Positions 1 through 8,719 of a stretch of DNA of 64,000 nucleotides are shown in pieces (within the stretch, counting starts at the first letter, position 1; the number at the start of each line of letters is the position of its first letter). Source of the DNA: Marinobacter bohaiensis (GTDB lineage Bacteria > Pseudomonadota > Gammaproteobacteria > Pseudomonadales > Oleiphilaceae). The stretch spans positions 2,232,001-2,296,000 of the forward strand of contig NZ_QGEH01000001.1 in the NCBI RefSeq assembly GCF_003258515.1, read 5' to 3'. Under the pieces are notes generated by a model that was not told the DNA's origin, searched no databases, and saw only the letters and a list, made by a program, of their open reading frames with translations. Both the position numbers and the translations under genes were made by a program.

Positions 1-2
1 GC

Positions 3-1070
3 TTCCCGGCCGGATCCATCGCCCTGGTGCAACGGGGCGCCTGCAACTTCGGCCTCAAGGCCGAAAACGCTGCGGCCGCCGGTGCCACCGGCGTCATCAT
101 CTTCAACCAGGGCAACACGGAGGACCGGACTGGTCTGATCAACGCCACTTTGGGCGAAGCGTATTCCGGCAACGTCCCGGTGTTCTTCGCCACCTATGAC
201 AACGGGGTTAGCTGGTCCCAGACCGCCGACCTGCAGCTCAATATGGTGTCGAACGTTGTGCGCGAGCAGACCGAGACCTACAACGTCATCACCGAAACCC
301 GGCGCGGTGACGGGGATAACGTCGTGATGGTCGGCGCGCACCTGGACTCCGTGTTCGAGGGCGCCGGCATCAACGACAACGGCTCGGGCAGCGCTGCGCT
401 GCTGGAGATGGCCCTGCAGATGAAGCGGGCGTATCCACGCAACAAGGTGCGGTTCGCCTGGTGGGGCGCGGAAGAGGCCGGTCTGGTCGGCTCGACCTGG
501 TACGTCAATCAGCTGTCGGATGAGGCCAAGGAACAAATCAAGGTCTACCTCAATTTCGACATGATCGCCTCGCCGAACTTCGGCTACTTCATCTACGACG
601 GGGACGGCTCGGATTTCGGCCTCGAAGGCCCTCCAGGATCCGCCGCCACCGAGGCGCTGTTCGAGAAATACTTTGAGCTGCGCGGCCTGCCATCCGAAGG
701 TACGGAGATCAGCTTCCGTTCGGACTATGCCCAGTTCTTCACCGACGGCATCCCGTTTGGCGGCCTGTTCACCGGCGCCGAAGTCCTGAAAACGGAAGAG
801 CAGGCCGCGAAGTTCGGCGGCGACGTGGACGTCGCGTTCGACCCCTGTTATCACGCCGAATGCGACGACATCACCAACCTGGACGAACGCGCCTTCGAAG
901 TGAACGCCGATGCGACCGCTTTCGTGACCAGTTGGCTGTCCCTGTCCACGCGCCTGATCGACGACGAAATCGCGGCCGCCGAGGAAGCGGAACCCACCGC
1001 CGGCGCCCGCGCATTGAGTCTTGAGCAGGGCTACGACATCACTCACTGGGGCAAACACTGGATCAAGTAA
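3..1070 (+). CDS. M28-family zinc metallopeptidase, C-terminal part (5' end outside window)
   Basis: The reading frame is open from base 3, so the gene starts upstream and is partial. The first visible residues belong to a protease-associated (PA) domain (ALVQRGACNF, then GATGVIIFNQ). The peptidase M28 catalytic domain follows. The expected two-zinc ligands are visible in order: His in GAHLDSV, Asp in GINDNGSG, the Glu pair in WWGAEEAG, Asp in NFDMIASP and His in CYHAECDD. Enzymes of this type are usually exported aminopeptidases that release N-terminal residues from peptides. The signal peptide cannot be checked because the start is missing. A good intrinsic terminator follows, so it is the last gene of its transcript. 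The family assignment is firm; the substrate is unknown. Confidence 0.93.
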   Translation, partial: FPAGSIALVQRGACNFGLKAENAAAAGATGVIIFNQGNTEDRTGLINATLGEAYSGNVPVFFATYDNGVSWSQTADLQLNMVSNVVREQTETYNVITETRRGDGDNVVMVGAHLDSVFEGAGINDNGSGSAALLEMALQMKRAYPRNKVRFAWWGAEEAGLVGSTWYVNQLSDEAKEQIKVYLNFDMIASPNFGYFIYDGDGSDFGLEGPPGSAATEALFEKYFELRGLPSEGTEISFRSDYAQFFTDGIPFGGLFTGAEVLKTEEQAAKFGGDVDVAFDPCYHAECDDITNLDERAFEVNADATAFVTSWLSLSTRLIDDEIAAAEEAEPTAGARALSLEQGYDITHWGKHWIK

Positions 1071-1095
1071 ACACGAGGATCACGCAGAACTCCAA

Positions 1096-1130
1096 GAAAG
1101 CCGCTCGGTGTTGTGCCGGGCGGCTTTTTT
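1096..1130 (+). terminator. Intrinsic terminator of the M28 peptidase gene
   Basis: An 11-bp GC-rich stem, AAGCCGCTCGG pairing with CCGGGCGGCTT (one G-T-type imperfection), closes a short loop and runs directly into a T tract. It lies about 25 bases after the peptidase stop codon. Confidence 0.85.
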
Positions 1131-1311
1131 GTCGATCCCGCGTTATGGGCCGGCCAGACCCACAGGAACGACTGTAAAACACTGAAAAATATGCATCTGA
1201 AAACTATCCATCCGGATACATCCTGTTACATTGATCGGTAATTGAACAGCGGAACGCAGAGCGACCATGGGTGATCGCGCCTTCGCCCGCCGATACGTAG
1301 GGATCATTCAG

Positions 1312-2142
1312 ATGAACCGGCTATGGCAAGTTTTCGGCGTCAGTCTCGTCCTGACTCAGGTTGGGTGTGGCGGTAGCAGCGGCAGCGATTACCGCTCGTC
1401 ATTGCAGGATTCGGCGTTATCCAGCGCGGGCGGGCAGGGCGATTCGGAAGATGGAGCGGTATGCCTTTCCCCCGGCGACCTGTCGCCAGGCGTTGCCCGG
1501 GCGGCGGGCATCTACGCCGGTTCCCTGGACGATGGCAGCGAGACGTCCGGCACACTGTTCCTGATCGGCACGGACGGGCGTGTCCGAGCGCTGCTCGATA
1601 GCGGCCCGGATTACATCGCGGGTGATCTGGCCGCAAGCGGTTCGACCGTGACAGGCGGCGCCACGCTTTACTCCGCAACGGACCCCGCCGAGTCGCTTGA
1701 CCTGGCCGGCAGCTTCACGCCGGAAAGCGGCATGAACCTGACAGTCACAGGGCCTTTCAACGGCACCCTTGAGCTCAATTACAGCGATACCGACGACGAT
1801 GCCGTTTTGCGGCCTTACTGCATGGAAACGTCCGACTTTGCAGGCACATACGACAATGCCGACCAGGGCACAGAAACCACGTCCTTCACCATCACGGAAG
1901 CGGGCGATGTCACGGGGTCAGACACCGACGGCTGCACCTACAACGGCCAGATCGAAAGCTTCAATCTCGAGTACGGGCTGTTTGGCGTCACGCTGAATGC
2001 CGCGAACTGCCCGGCGGGGCGCACCAACGGCGATTTCGAAGGTCTGGGATTCTTCCTGTTCGACGACACCGGCGTGGCCACGGAGATCGTGCTGATCACC
2101 AATAATGACGACGCGGCGATCGTGGCGGATCTGCGGCGCTAG
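1312..2142 (+). CDS. Putative exported lipoprotein of unknown function
   Basis: I chose the ATG at 1312, about 276 aa, rather than the in-frame ATG at 1267. It puts a hydrophobic signal segment at the very N-terminus, ending in TQVGCGGSSGS, and AGGG precedes it at a suitable distance. The Cys after VG could be a lipobox cysteine, although the -3 residue is Gln, which is not ideal. The mature part is acidic and rich in Gly, Ser, Thr and Asp. It holds two similar-looking beta-rich segments (around FAGTYDN and RAAGIYAG), each with the GT(Y)-type start often seen in small surface or periplasmic beta-sandwich lipoproteins. No enzyme motif was recognised. It stands alone between a terminator and the YD-repeat island. 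Confidence 0.7.
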   Translation: MNRLWQVFGVSLVLTQVGCGGSSGSDYRSSLQDSALSSAGGQGDSEDGAVCLSPGDLSPGVARAAGIYAGSLDDGSETSGTLFLIGTDGRVRALLDSGPDYIAGDLAASGSTVTGGATLYSATDPAESLDLAGSFTPESGMNLTVTGPFNGTLELNYSDTDDDAVLRPYCMETSDFAGTYDNADQGTETTSFTITEAGDVTGSDTDGCTYNGQIESFNLEYGLFGVTLNAANCPAGRTNGDFEGLGFFLFDDTGVATEIVLITNNDDAAIVADLRR

Positions 2143-2445
2143 GTAATTGAAGATGCGTTCTCTGGTAAGGGACTTGGTGGTGCCTGTTGATAGGCGGGGC
2201 GGGCAGGATCTTGGGAAAACCTGGCGCGGGGATTTGAATGCCGCGCCTGAGGGGTGAGTTACCCATTTAACTTATGCGCACTGCTGTTGGTTTGTGAATT
2301 TCCAGATGATAAAAATATCTTTTAAAAACAGAATCCTATAATTATTTTGGGCTCAGCAGATTCATGAATTTGCTTCATGTCACCTGAATTCAGTTGGTCT
2401 CATGAACCGTTATTCGAACGTGTTTAGATTCGCCGGTCGAATGAA
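2143..2445. other. Intergenic, no gene seen; left edge of the Rhs island
   Basis: About 300 bases with no convincing reading frame on either strand. The sequence turns AT-rich after about 2250, unlike the flanking lipoprotein gene. It holds the convergent 3' ends of the lipoprotein gene and of the last YD-repeat head gene. No clear terminator hairpin or repeat was found. Confidence 0.5.
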
Positions 2446-3927
2446 CTAGTCTCGCGATCGAACCGTTTTGCTGATGATATGGCCTAAACTGTCATAGCTG
2501 AATTCAACTGTTTTGTTGCCTGTTGTGATTTGCTTGGGCAGTCGGGCAGAGTCAATCCATGTGGTTTCAGTTCTCCGTTCGTCAGGCTGCCCTAAAGCCT
2601 CAACGCGAGTTGTTTCCAGCCCCCGGTCGTTGTATTCGAACTGGGTAACGGCGCCGGCGTTGCCCTTCATCGTTTCCACCAACCCCGTTTCATAGTAGGT
2701 GTACTCTGACTGGGTGGCTTTGCAGTTCAGAGAAGGGGTACCTTCAATCGACGAGATTTTCTTCGCGTTATCGTGTGTGCTGAAATGGAAAACGGTTTCC
2801 TTTCCGAGGCTGTTGGTTACGGTGATTCTGTCGGTGCCGTACGTCAGTGAGCTTGTTGCCCTTTCTCCGCGTGTCGCATTGGTTACACGCCCCTTCTCAT
2901 CATACGTCCAGGTGTGATCGACCTGACCGTTTGCCTCACTTTGGGTGAGACGTGTTTCCTCTTCTCCGCCGTATCGGTAGGAGGTGGTCCCGCCGTCAGG
3001 GCGGGTGACGCCTGAAATCAGGCCGTTATCGCCATAGTGATAGGACACTGATACATCGCCGTTCGAAACGGAGGTGACCTGACTATCGGAGTCTTTACCG
3101 AAAACCAGTTCTGAGCGCGCGTCACGCATGGTCACGGACGCCGGTTGATAGTCGAAATGGACCGTACGTCGGTCCTGATACGTATGCACCGACATCATAT
3201 GGCCGGTCTCGAGATCGAAGTGTTTCTCCGACCGGCCGTCGGTCATCACCGCTAGGCCATCCGCTTCCCGGATATCAATGCAACCCTGGCCGCTGGTCTT
3301 CCAGCAACCGGCAGAGGCTTGATGATAGAAATAGGTGTTGCCCAGACGTTTATAGACGTACTGCGTTTGGCCATTGTAGTTGGAGCGGTGCATTGTCTGG
3401 TCAAACGGAAAATACCAATCGGACTGTGACTCCGTCTGAAAATACGTCCGTTCGGCTTGAAGGGCCCCTGCTTGCAGGTCCGTTTCCTTCACGTAAGCAC
3501 TCCCGGTGCTTAAAGCGACCGAGTCGAGGAGCAACGGCGAGGGGCCGTTGCGACTGGCGCATTGTTGCGGAGGCTCAGGGGGTACGCAACTGCCGGTGTC
3601 CTCATTGTAGGTCGCTCCTTCGGGACAGCCTTCTCCCCTCCTATTCACTTGACCCATACGGTCTGGGAAATCTACTCCATCACCTCTATGGTAATCGTAA
3701 TAACAATGGAACCTCGGATCATTTCTGTACTGAATTACTCGGAAGTTATCGACATAGCCTTTTTTAATTTCCTTGAGCCAATCAAAATAACCCTGACAGG
3801 ACTCGTAGGGTGTCGGACTTGGATAAGTATAAGTACCTTGGAACTCCCACCAATATGGTTCAGCATGACCGTGCGAAGAAAAGAATGACAAATATAAGGC
3901 GCACGCGGCGAAGCAGCATTTTTTCAT
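2446..3927 (-). CDS. Split-Rhs head protein C (exported, Cys-loop plus YD repeats)
   Basis: A 493-aa protein with a Sec signal peptide (CALYLSFFSSHGHA, cleavage near residue 22). A variable Cys- and Tyr-rich segment runs to about residue 100 and ends in a Cys-loop (CPEGATYNEDTGSC). Then come a DUF6531-like stretch, with a LLLDSVALSTGSAYVKETD segment in the usual position, and several YD repeats such as YGDNGLISGVTRPDGG and YDEKGRVTNATRG. It ends shortly after EFSYDSLGHII, where a single-chain Rhs protein would continue. It has no RHS core and no toxin domain of its own. It is the last gene of the leftward cluster and is only distantly similar to heads A and B. It could be an orphan head or decayed debris, but the reading frame, signal peptide and ending match the other heads. 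Confidence 0.75.
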   Translation of the reverse strand: MKKCCFAACALYLSFFSSHGHAEPYWWEFQGTYTYPSPTPYESCQGYFDWLKEIKKGYVDNFRVIQYRNDPRFHCYYDYHRGDGVDFPDRMGQVNRRGEGCPEGATYNEDTGSCVPPEPPQQCASRNGPSPLLLDSVALSTGSAYVKETDLQAGALQAERTYFQTESQSDWYFPFDQTMHRSNYNGQTQYVYKRLGNTYFYHQASAGCWKTSGQGCIDIREADGLAVMTDGRSEKHFDLETGHMMSVHTYQDRRTVHFDYQPASVTMRDARSELVFGKDSDSQVTSVSNGDVSVSYHYGDNGLISGVTRPDGGTTSYRYGGEEETRLTQSEANGQVDHTWTYDEKGRVTNATRGERATSSLTYGTDRITVTNSLGKETVFHFSTHDNAKKISSIEGTPSLNCKATQSEYTYYETGLVETMKGNAGAVTQFEYNDRGLETTRVEALGQPDERRTETTWIDSARLPKQITTGNKTVEFSYDSLGHIISKTVRSRD

Positions 3928-4003
3928 CGATCGTCTCTATTCATAATCGGTCTGGCCCTAACGCGGACGAATCCAGGAGCAATAAGCTAAAGCAGTTTCA
4001 ATG

Positions 4004-5578
4004 TTACGGGGCACAGGTCAGCGGCGAGCCGGTCACATCGCGAGTCGCCTGGTGGGTCTGGTTACCTTCGTCGTCGTAGCAGAACTCCTGGACCCGATCG
4101 CCTTGCTCAATACGGATCGGTACGTTGAAGGATGGGTGCCAGGTGGTCTGAATCGTCTGTTCCTCCACGGTGCCCTCGGCCCGGGTTTCCAACGTGACCA
4201 GGCCCCGGTCGTTGTACGCGTAGCGGGTGATGAGGCCGTCCCAGTCCGTGGCGGTTTCCACCCGGCCGGCGGCCGTGTAGGTGAACGCCTGACTGGCCGC
4301 GGCGCAGTTCTGCGAGGCCTGACCATCGACGCTGGCCACCTTGGTGGAGCCGTTGACGGTGGTGAAGTTGTAGACGCTGTCCTTGCCCAGGGCGTTGGTG
4401 ACGGTGGTGGTCCCATCGCTGTTGAACTGCAGGTTTGTAGCGTCGGTGCCGTCGCCCAGGGTGTTGCGATGGGTGCGGCCCTGACCGTCGTACTCCCAGG
4501 TGGCCAGGGCGTTGCCGTTGTCGAGAATCCCGGTCAAGGCTTCGGGGTAGCGGGTGTCTTCGTAGGCGTAGGTGCGGGCGGTGTCATCGGGGTAGGTGAC
4601 CTGGTCGAGCATGCCGTTGGCGTCGTAGCTATAACGGAAGGTCAGGGCAGTGCCGTTGTGCGCCAGGACGGCGGACTCGATCGCCTGGGTCGCGGTGTTG
4701 TACGTGTAGGTCAGGGTCGCCTGCCGGGTCTGGCTGCTGATCTGGCGCTCGATCGGGTTACCGTCGCTGTCCAGCGTGGTCTCGATCGAAAGCACTTCGC
4801 CGTGGAGCTGATCGATCTCGGTGAGCTGACCGGCACTGTCGAAGGTGTACGCCACGCCCGACTTGGCCTGCAGGCGCCAGCCGGACAGCGCACCGGCACT
4901 GTCAAAGAGGGCGTCGACAGAGGTAAACGGCGGCTGCTGCCAGGACGTGAACGCGTAGCCGGCGCCGTCCGTGCCCCTGAAGACATAGCGCACCCCGCCG
5001 GTCCAGTTGACGGCGTAGCTGATCTGGCCGTCGTCACCGTACTCCCTGGTGCGCTTCTCGATCGTCTGGGTGTAGGGGAAAAACCACTGGCCCTGACCGA
5101 GGGCTTCGGGATCCGGGCCCACCGTGTAGAGGTAGCGCCGCTCCAGGGTCAGGCCGCCGGCGGAGGCATCGGTCTCGGTCTGGTAGTTGTTGCCGTTGCG
5201 CACGTCGATGGGGTCGCCGACCGTGGACGCACAGGATGGCTTTTCGTCCGTGACGCACTCGCCGAGATCCGGGTCAAACTGACCCCCGCTGGGGCACCGG
5301 TTTCCGTCACAAATCGCACGTCGAATGACAGCGGTATCACGGTAGCAATAGTAAGAGGTTATCCCGCTGGTATAAGCTCTGTAGAACTCTGGAGTGTAAG
5401 GACTGCATGCACTCACAGCATCTGGAAAAAAACCGCGATCATTGCACGCAGCATACCCACATGATCTTTTCTTACAGATATTCTCGGCTTGCGCGCACGA
5501 ACTAATGAGCAGAAATGCTATCCCGGTTACTGCAATTCGCATTACAAACGCTGAAATCGAGGTCGTTCTCGTGCGCAT
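4004..5578 (-). CDS. Split-Rhs head protein B (exported, identical core to head A)
   Basis: About 524 aa from the ATG at 5578; a GTG two codons upstream is possible. The start is preceded by AAGGA. A signal peptide ends at SSCAQA. A Cys-rich N-terminal domain of about 60 residues follows (ICKKRSCGYAAC, then CSPYTPEFY). From residue 92 onward (CDGNRCPSGGQFDP) the protein is identical to head A except for the last eight or so residues. The conserved part holds the Cys-loop, a DUF6531-like segment (GDPIDVRNGNNYQTETD) and YD repeats, and stops just after EFCYDDEGNQ. No RHS core is present. The 5' leader resembles that of head A. It follows the putative immunity gene at 5624 and precedes head C. 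Confidence 0.8.
   Translation of the reverse strand: MRTRTTSISAFVMRIAVTGIAFLLISSCAQAENICKKRSCGYAACNDRGFFPDAVSACSPYTPEFYRAYTSGITSYYCYRDTAVIRRAICDGNRCPSGGQFDPDLGECVTDEKPSCASTVGDPIDVRNGNNYQTETDASAGGLTLERRYLYTVGPDPEALGQGQWFFPYTQTIEKRTREYGDDGQISYAVNWTGGVRYVFRGTDGAGYAFTSWQQPPFTSVDALFDSAGALSGWRLQAKSGVAYTFDSAGQLTEIDQLHGEVLSIETTLDSDGNPIERQISSQTRQATLTYTYNTATQAIESAVLAHNGTALTFRYSYDANGMLDQVTYPDDTARTYAYEDTRYPEALTGILDNGNALATWEYDGQGRTHRNTLGDGTDATNLQFNSDGTTTVTNALGKDSVYNFTTVNGSTKVASVDGQASQNCAAASQAFTYTAAGRVETATDWDGLITRYAYNDRGLVTLETRAEGTVEEQTIQTTWHPSFNVPIRIEQGDRVQEFCYDDEGNQTHQATRDVTGSPLTCAP
4038..5311. repeat. 1274-bp direct repeat, copy 1 (inside head B)
   Basis: This block matches 11269-12542 at a constant offset of 7231 bases. 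Translations in several frames on both strands are identical between the copies, so the DNA is identical or nearly so. It covers the Cys-loop, DUF6531-like and YD-repeat part of the head and excludes the first 91 codons and the last few codons. This implies recent duplication or gene conversion. Confidence 0.95.
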
Positions 5579-5623
5579 ATACACTTCATCCTTGAAACTT
5601 CAGTTGCCTTTGCTCGTCAAATT

Positions 5624-6067
5624 TTATTCACATTCTTTACAATAGTGATTAACGGCCTTGAAAATCAATTTCCCCGTTTTTCTTGGCAAAAAAATCCGAC
5701 CACAATCAATGCCATGAACAGTTATCTCCACCCAGCTTGAACCAAGCAAAAACCTTTTCCTACACGCACCAATGTGCCTAACGTTGACTCCCACATCCTT
5801 AATGAAGAGATTAAAAGGAAAAAGATAGCTGATGATCAACTTATTCTGGACAATGCCAACGCGAGTCACCCCTATGAATAGCGTAGAAGGTTTTTCTTTT
5901 TGTTTTACTACAACAGGGCACCAAGAAGTTGATGCTTTGTCTTGACCGCTTAGCTCAAAGGAAAATTTTTGAACCAGGACGCGCCAAAACCCTTTTGATA
6001 AAACTCTGTGTATCGCAAACAAAACCAAAGACACAATGAATGCAACAAAGACAAAATCAATTAGCAT
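5624..6067 (-). CDS. Small membrane-anchored protein, candidate immunity protein for tip 2
   Basis: A 147-aa protein with one N-terminal transmembrane segment (FVFVAFIVSLVLFAIHRVL). A basic, beta-rich remainder follows, with a C-terminal NHYCKECE. I recognise no family. The gene starts 9 bases after the stop of tip 2 on the same strand, which is where immunity genes of polymorphic toxins normally sit. The region is AT-rich compared with the body and head genes. The immunity role is inferred from position, size and membrane location only. Confidence 0.6.
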   Translation of the reverse strand: MLIDFVFVAFIVSLVLFAIHRVLSKGFWRVLVQKFSFELSGQDKASTSWCPVVVKQKEKPSTLFIGVTRVGIVQNKLIISYLFPFNLFIKDVGVNVRHIGACRKRFLLGSSWVEITVHGIDCGRIFLPRKTGKLIFKAVNHYCKECE

Positions 6068-6076
6068 GCAAGACCT

Positions 6077-6931
6077 CTAATTGAGCAGATCAAACGTGGC
6101 TTTGCCTAACCAGCGTCCGATATCACCTAAAATGCTATTGCTATACAAAGTATCCGTATAGGTTCCAGTAATTCCAACTTCAGGAGAACCAACAGAAAGA
6201 GCTAGCCCACCCTCAAGAACACCACTTTGTATAGAGGCAGAGAAATACTCGAGTTGTTCGCAACTATCCTCTTCGTATTCAGTAGAGATAGGTCCGTTGA
6301 CAGCCCCTCCAACAAACCAAGCGGAACCAGAAGCAGAAATCCCGTAGTTCTCTAAGTCGTAGATGTCATTCGGAAACCCATAGACCAAGTTGGCAAATGC
6401 CCCGCCTGCCGCTCCGAGCCCCGCTCCAATCTCCCTTGTCCTTTGCACCCCGAAATTACCTCGCGTATCTAGCAAAATCTGAATGCTGTACGAGCCTTTT
6501 ACTCCATAAACACCACTCAAGCCGACGTTAATGCCGTAGACGTCTAAACCAAAAAGGTCTTTAAGGCGCAGAGGGTTGCTCAAAGCGTAAACGTAAGTAT
6601 TATCGCCTCCGGCTAATCCAATTGGATCACTTTCAATGTATCTCCCAGTGTTGGGGTCATAATCCCGGTGGTAGTTGTAGCGATAACCTGTTTCTCTGTC
6701 GAGATACTGCCCAGGAAACCCAAGTCGTGCGGCGCTCGCTGAAACCTCAGGCTCAACGGAACTGCCAAACGGGAGCCGCTCCTGCTTCCAAATAACCGCC
6801 TGGTTCTCGTCGGTCGTGGCGACAGGAGAGCCCAACTGATCACTGTGGATAAAGTACATCTGCGCGGATTGACCAAACGAAGGCAGCATCAAAGCCGCAA
6901 GCATCACCAGTTGAATTCTTAACGTTTTCAT
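6077..6931 (-). CDS. Split-Rhs tip protein 2: signal peptide, RHS core, variable C-terminus
   Basis: About 284 aa from the ATG at 6931; an ATG two codons earlier at 6937 would leave no room for a ribosome site. A clear signal peptide ends in MLPSFGQSA. The mature protein begins MYFIHSDQLGSPVATTD, the conserved start of the RHS-associated core that normally follows the last YD repeats. The core ends at the hallmark RDYDPNTGRYIESDPIGL. After DNTYVYALSNP the sequence is unlike tip 1: about 150 residues, Gly-rich, probably all-beta, with no recognised catalytic motif. It is followed by a candidate immunity gene. The variable domain is likely the effector, but its activity is unknown. Confidence 0.78.
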   Translation of the reverse strand: MKTLRIQLVMLAALMLPSFGQSAQMYFIHSDQLGSPVATTDENQAVIWKQERLPFGSSVEPEVSASAARLGFPGQYLDRETGYRYNYHRDYDPNTGRYIESDPIGLAGGDNTYVYALSNPLRLKDLFGLDVYGINVGLSGVYGVKGSYSIQILLDTRGNFGVQRTREIGAGLGAAGGAFANLVYGFPNDIYDLENYGISASGSAWFVGGAVNGPISTEYEEDSCEQLEYFSASIQSGVLEGGLALSVGSPEVGITGTYTDTLYSNSILGDIGRWLGKATFDLLN

Positions 6932-6940
6932 ACCCATTCC
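6691..6940. repeat. Tip 5'-end repeat, copy 1 (about 250 bp)
   Basis: It matches 8454-8703 at an offset of 1763 with about six mismatches counted by eye. It covers the start codon, signal peptide and first part of the RHS core of both tips, and similarity falls sharply downstream of the core. This is the usual pattern of recombination that swaps Rhs tips. Confidence 0.9.
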
Positions 6941-7125
6941 GCTGTGGAGGTGTGTGATGAAGCTCCATGCTTTCTACTTTCCAGTGGTTGGATCAATTCT
7001 CTGAGACGCAAGGCCCCTGCGCATTCGCCCTAGACTGGATGTGCTATAAGTCTCGCGATTATTCAAGGCTTCATTGCTTTTAATGATAATAAGACGCCCC
7101 TCACCAACATATATTTTATTCTAAT

Positions 7126-7429
7126 TTAAAACGGAATCTCGCCTACTAAAAGAGCATACGCACTAGCCGCGGCGAGCACGGCAGAAAACAAAAATCGAAC
7201 CATGAAAGCAGGAAAGTTATTGCGAGCCGAGAAAGTATGCCCCCAGAAAGATATCTCTCCTGTTAGTACTGCGCGACAAACATCAACCAAATACATTATT
7301 AGGAGCCCCCCCTCCACCTGCTCGGACGGCAAACTGCAGCGAAATCACACCACTTTGATAAGCAAACAAAGATAAAATACCCACTATGATTGCTACAAAG
7401 TAAGAGGCGACTAATATGCTGTTGATCAT
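7126..7429 (-). pseudogene. Frameshifted small membrane protein (possible lost immunity gene)
   Basis: An ATG at 7429 opens a frame MINSILVASYFVAIIVG that is hydrophobic and runs into a run of seven G on the coding strand (7306-7312), then meets a stop soon after. Removing one G joins it to the frame LLIMYLVDVCRAVLTG that continues to 7126 and ends VLAAASAYALLVGEIPF. The joined product would be about 100 aa with three hydrophobic segments, like the neighbouring putative immunity protein at 7526. It may be a decayed orphan immunity gene or a phase-variable one. No function can be assigned. Confidence 0.5.
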
Positions 7430-7525
7430 TTCAAGCTTCTCTGAATCAGAACTATTTATAAAAAATTAATCTCGGATTATATCAATCACCGTTGCTGCAG
7501 CATACCTAAGCAAAAAAATATATAG

Positions 7526-7885
7526 TTAATTGTTTTTCAGCACCAACAAAGACACCAAGCATAGAGCACTTAGCAGCGCGGTATAATGGAAAACACTTTT
7601 TGATAAGACAATTATTTTGCCGAGTTTCTCGATTTCCTGGGAACCACTTTTTTTATGAGCTCCAATTTTTAAAAAATCATCATAGAGAGGAGTGTTTCTC
7701 ATTAGAATCGTTGCAACCCCATAAGGATTTCCCAGTTTCTTCATAACGGTTGGCGCGTAAATTTTCATTTTACTTGCCAACAATATCCCACAAACCACAT
7801 AAGAAAATAATGCAACTCCAGATACCACTACCACCAAAGCGAAAATCACGTCTACAAAATCATAAAGGCTCATCTTAATTACCAT
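7526..7885 (-). CDS. Two-helix membrane protein, candidate immunity protein for tip 1
   Basis: A 119-aa protein with an N-terminal transmembrane segment (VDVIFALVVVVSGVALFSYVV) and a C-terminal one (HYTALLSALCLVSLLVL), with a soluble loop containing KKLGNPYG between them. Its first ATG lies inside the last codons of tip 1 (7879), so the two are translationally coupled; an ATG four codons later (7873) is also possible. No family was recognised. Position and membrane topology suggest it protects against tip 1, which is inference. Confidence 0.62.
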   Translation of the reverse strand: MVIKMSLYDFVDVIFALVVVVSGVALFSYVVCGILLASKMKIYAPTVMKKLGNPYGVATILMRNTPLYDDFLKIGAHKKSGSQEIEKLGKIIVLSKSVFHYTALLSALCLVSLLVLKNN

Positions 7886-8694
7886 ATTCTATAATCTGGA
7901 AGTATTTTGATTTTATAAGTCTCTTGAGATTCTAGCTGTCCTGTAAAACCTCCTATACCAGGCCCTCTCCGGCCCGTAGCTCCCGAAATCTCACCGCCTG
8001 ATGTCGACAAGCCACCCGCAAATCCGAACGCACCTTTAACTTTGATTGGGCTAGTCAAGCCTCCCGCCACTCCTCTCACATAGTCCCGAGAAGCAGTTGA
8101 TTCCAGCAGCTTAGTGTCGTCAGGCATCAACTCACCACTTCCTATGGCAGCTTCACCACCCACCGCATAAAAATAGCCGGTGCCTGAAAGTTCCTGATGT
8201 GTCAAAACACAATACAAACCGTCTCCATCTGAAGCGAGAGCGAAGCTCGTACTGGTTCCTTCCCCTTCGGTAATGAAAGTCAAATTGACACCAATGCTGT
8301 CCCACCAAAGACCATAAATATCGAAGCTTAAAATCGGGTTACTTGTAACGTAGGCATATGTGTTTTGGCCTGCATGCAGGCCTACAGGATCGCTTTCGAT
8401 ATAGCGCCCTATTGCTGGATCGTAATCTCGGTAATAGTTGTAATGGTAATTTGTTTCTCTATCGAGATACTGCCCAGGAAACCCAATTCGTGGGGCGCTC
8501 GCTGAAACCTCAGGCTCAACGGAACTGCCAAACGGGAGCCGCTCCTGCTTCCAAATAACCGCCTGGTTCTGGTCGGTCGTGGCGACAGGAGAGCCCAACT
8601 GATCACTGTGGATGAAGTACATCTGCGCGGATTGACCAAACGAAGGCAGCATCAAAGCCGCAAGCATCACCAGTAGAATTCTTAACGTTTTCAT
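7879..8694 (-). CDS. Split-Rhs tip protein 1: signal peptide, RHS core, variable C-terminus
   Basis: About 271 aa from the ATG at 8694, which has AAAGGGA just upstream; a longer frame to 8739 would overlap the body gene and bury the signal peptide. The signal peptide and core (MYFIHSDQLGSPVATTD to IGRYIESDPVGL) are nearly the same as in tip 2. After the core, about 150 residues are unique: Gly-rich, beta-like, with GGEAAIGSGELMPDD and GRRGPGIGGFTG, and no recognised nuclease, deaminase or ADP-ribosyltransferase motif. The gene starts 26 bases after the body gene and its stop overlaps the next gene. It would complete the body protein if the parts assemble (inference). Confidence 0.8.
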   Translation of the reverse strand: MKTLRILLVMLAALMLPSFGQSAQMYFIHSDQLGSPVATTDQNQAVIWKQERLPFGSSVEPEVSASAPRIGFPGQYLDRETNYHYNYYRDYDPAIGRYIESDPVGLHAGQNTYAYVTSNPILSFDIYGLWWDSIGVNLTFITEGEGTSTSFALASDGDGLYCVLTHQELSGTGYFYAVGGEAAIGSGELMPDDTKLLESTASRDYVRGVAGGLTSPIKVKGAFGFAGGLSTSGGEISGATGRRGPGIGGFTGQLESQETYKIKILPDYRIW

Positions 8695-8703
8695 ACCCAT
8701 TCC
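8454..8703. repeat. Tip 5'-end repeat, copy 2 (about 250 bp)
   Basis: Partner of 6691-6940. It includes the ribosome-binding region, start, signal peptide and first part of the core of tip 1. The right-hand end of identity lies just upstream of the ribosome-binding site. Confidence 0.9.
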
Positions 8704-8719
8704 CTTTGCGCGTTTCGAA

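Noticed and set aside
4001-5464. Long rightward open frame (487 aa) antisense to head B, with a near-identical one at 11283-12728
   Set aside because: The predicted protein is Val/Gly/Ala/Arg-rich with no domain and mirrors the YD-repeat codons on the other strand. It exists because GC-rich repetitive codons leave the opposite strand open.
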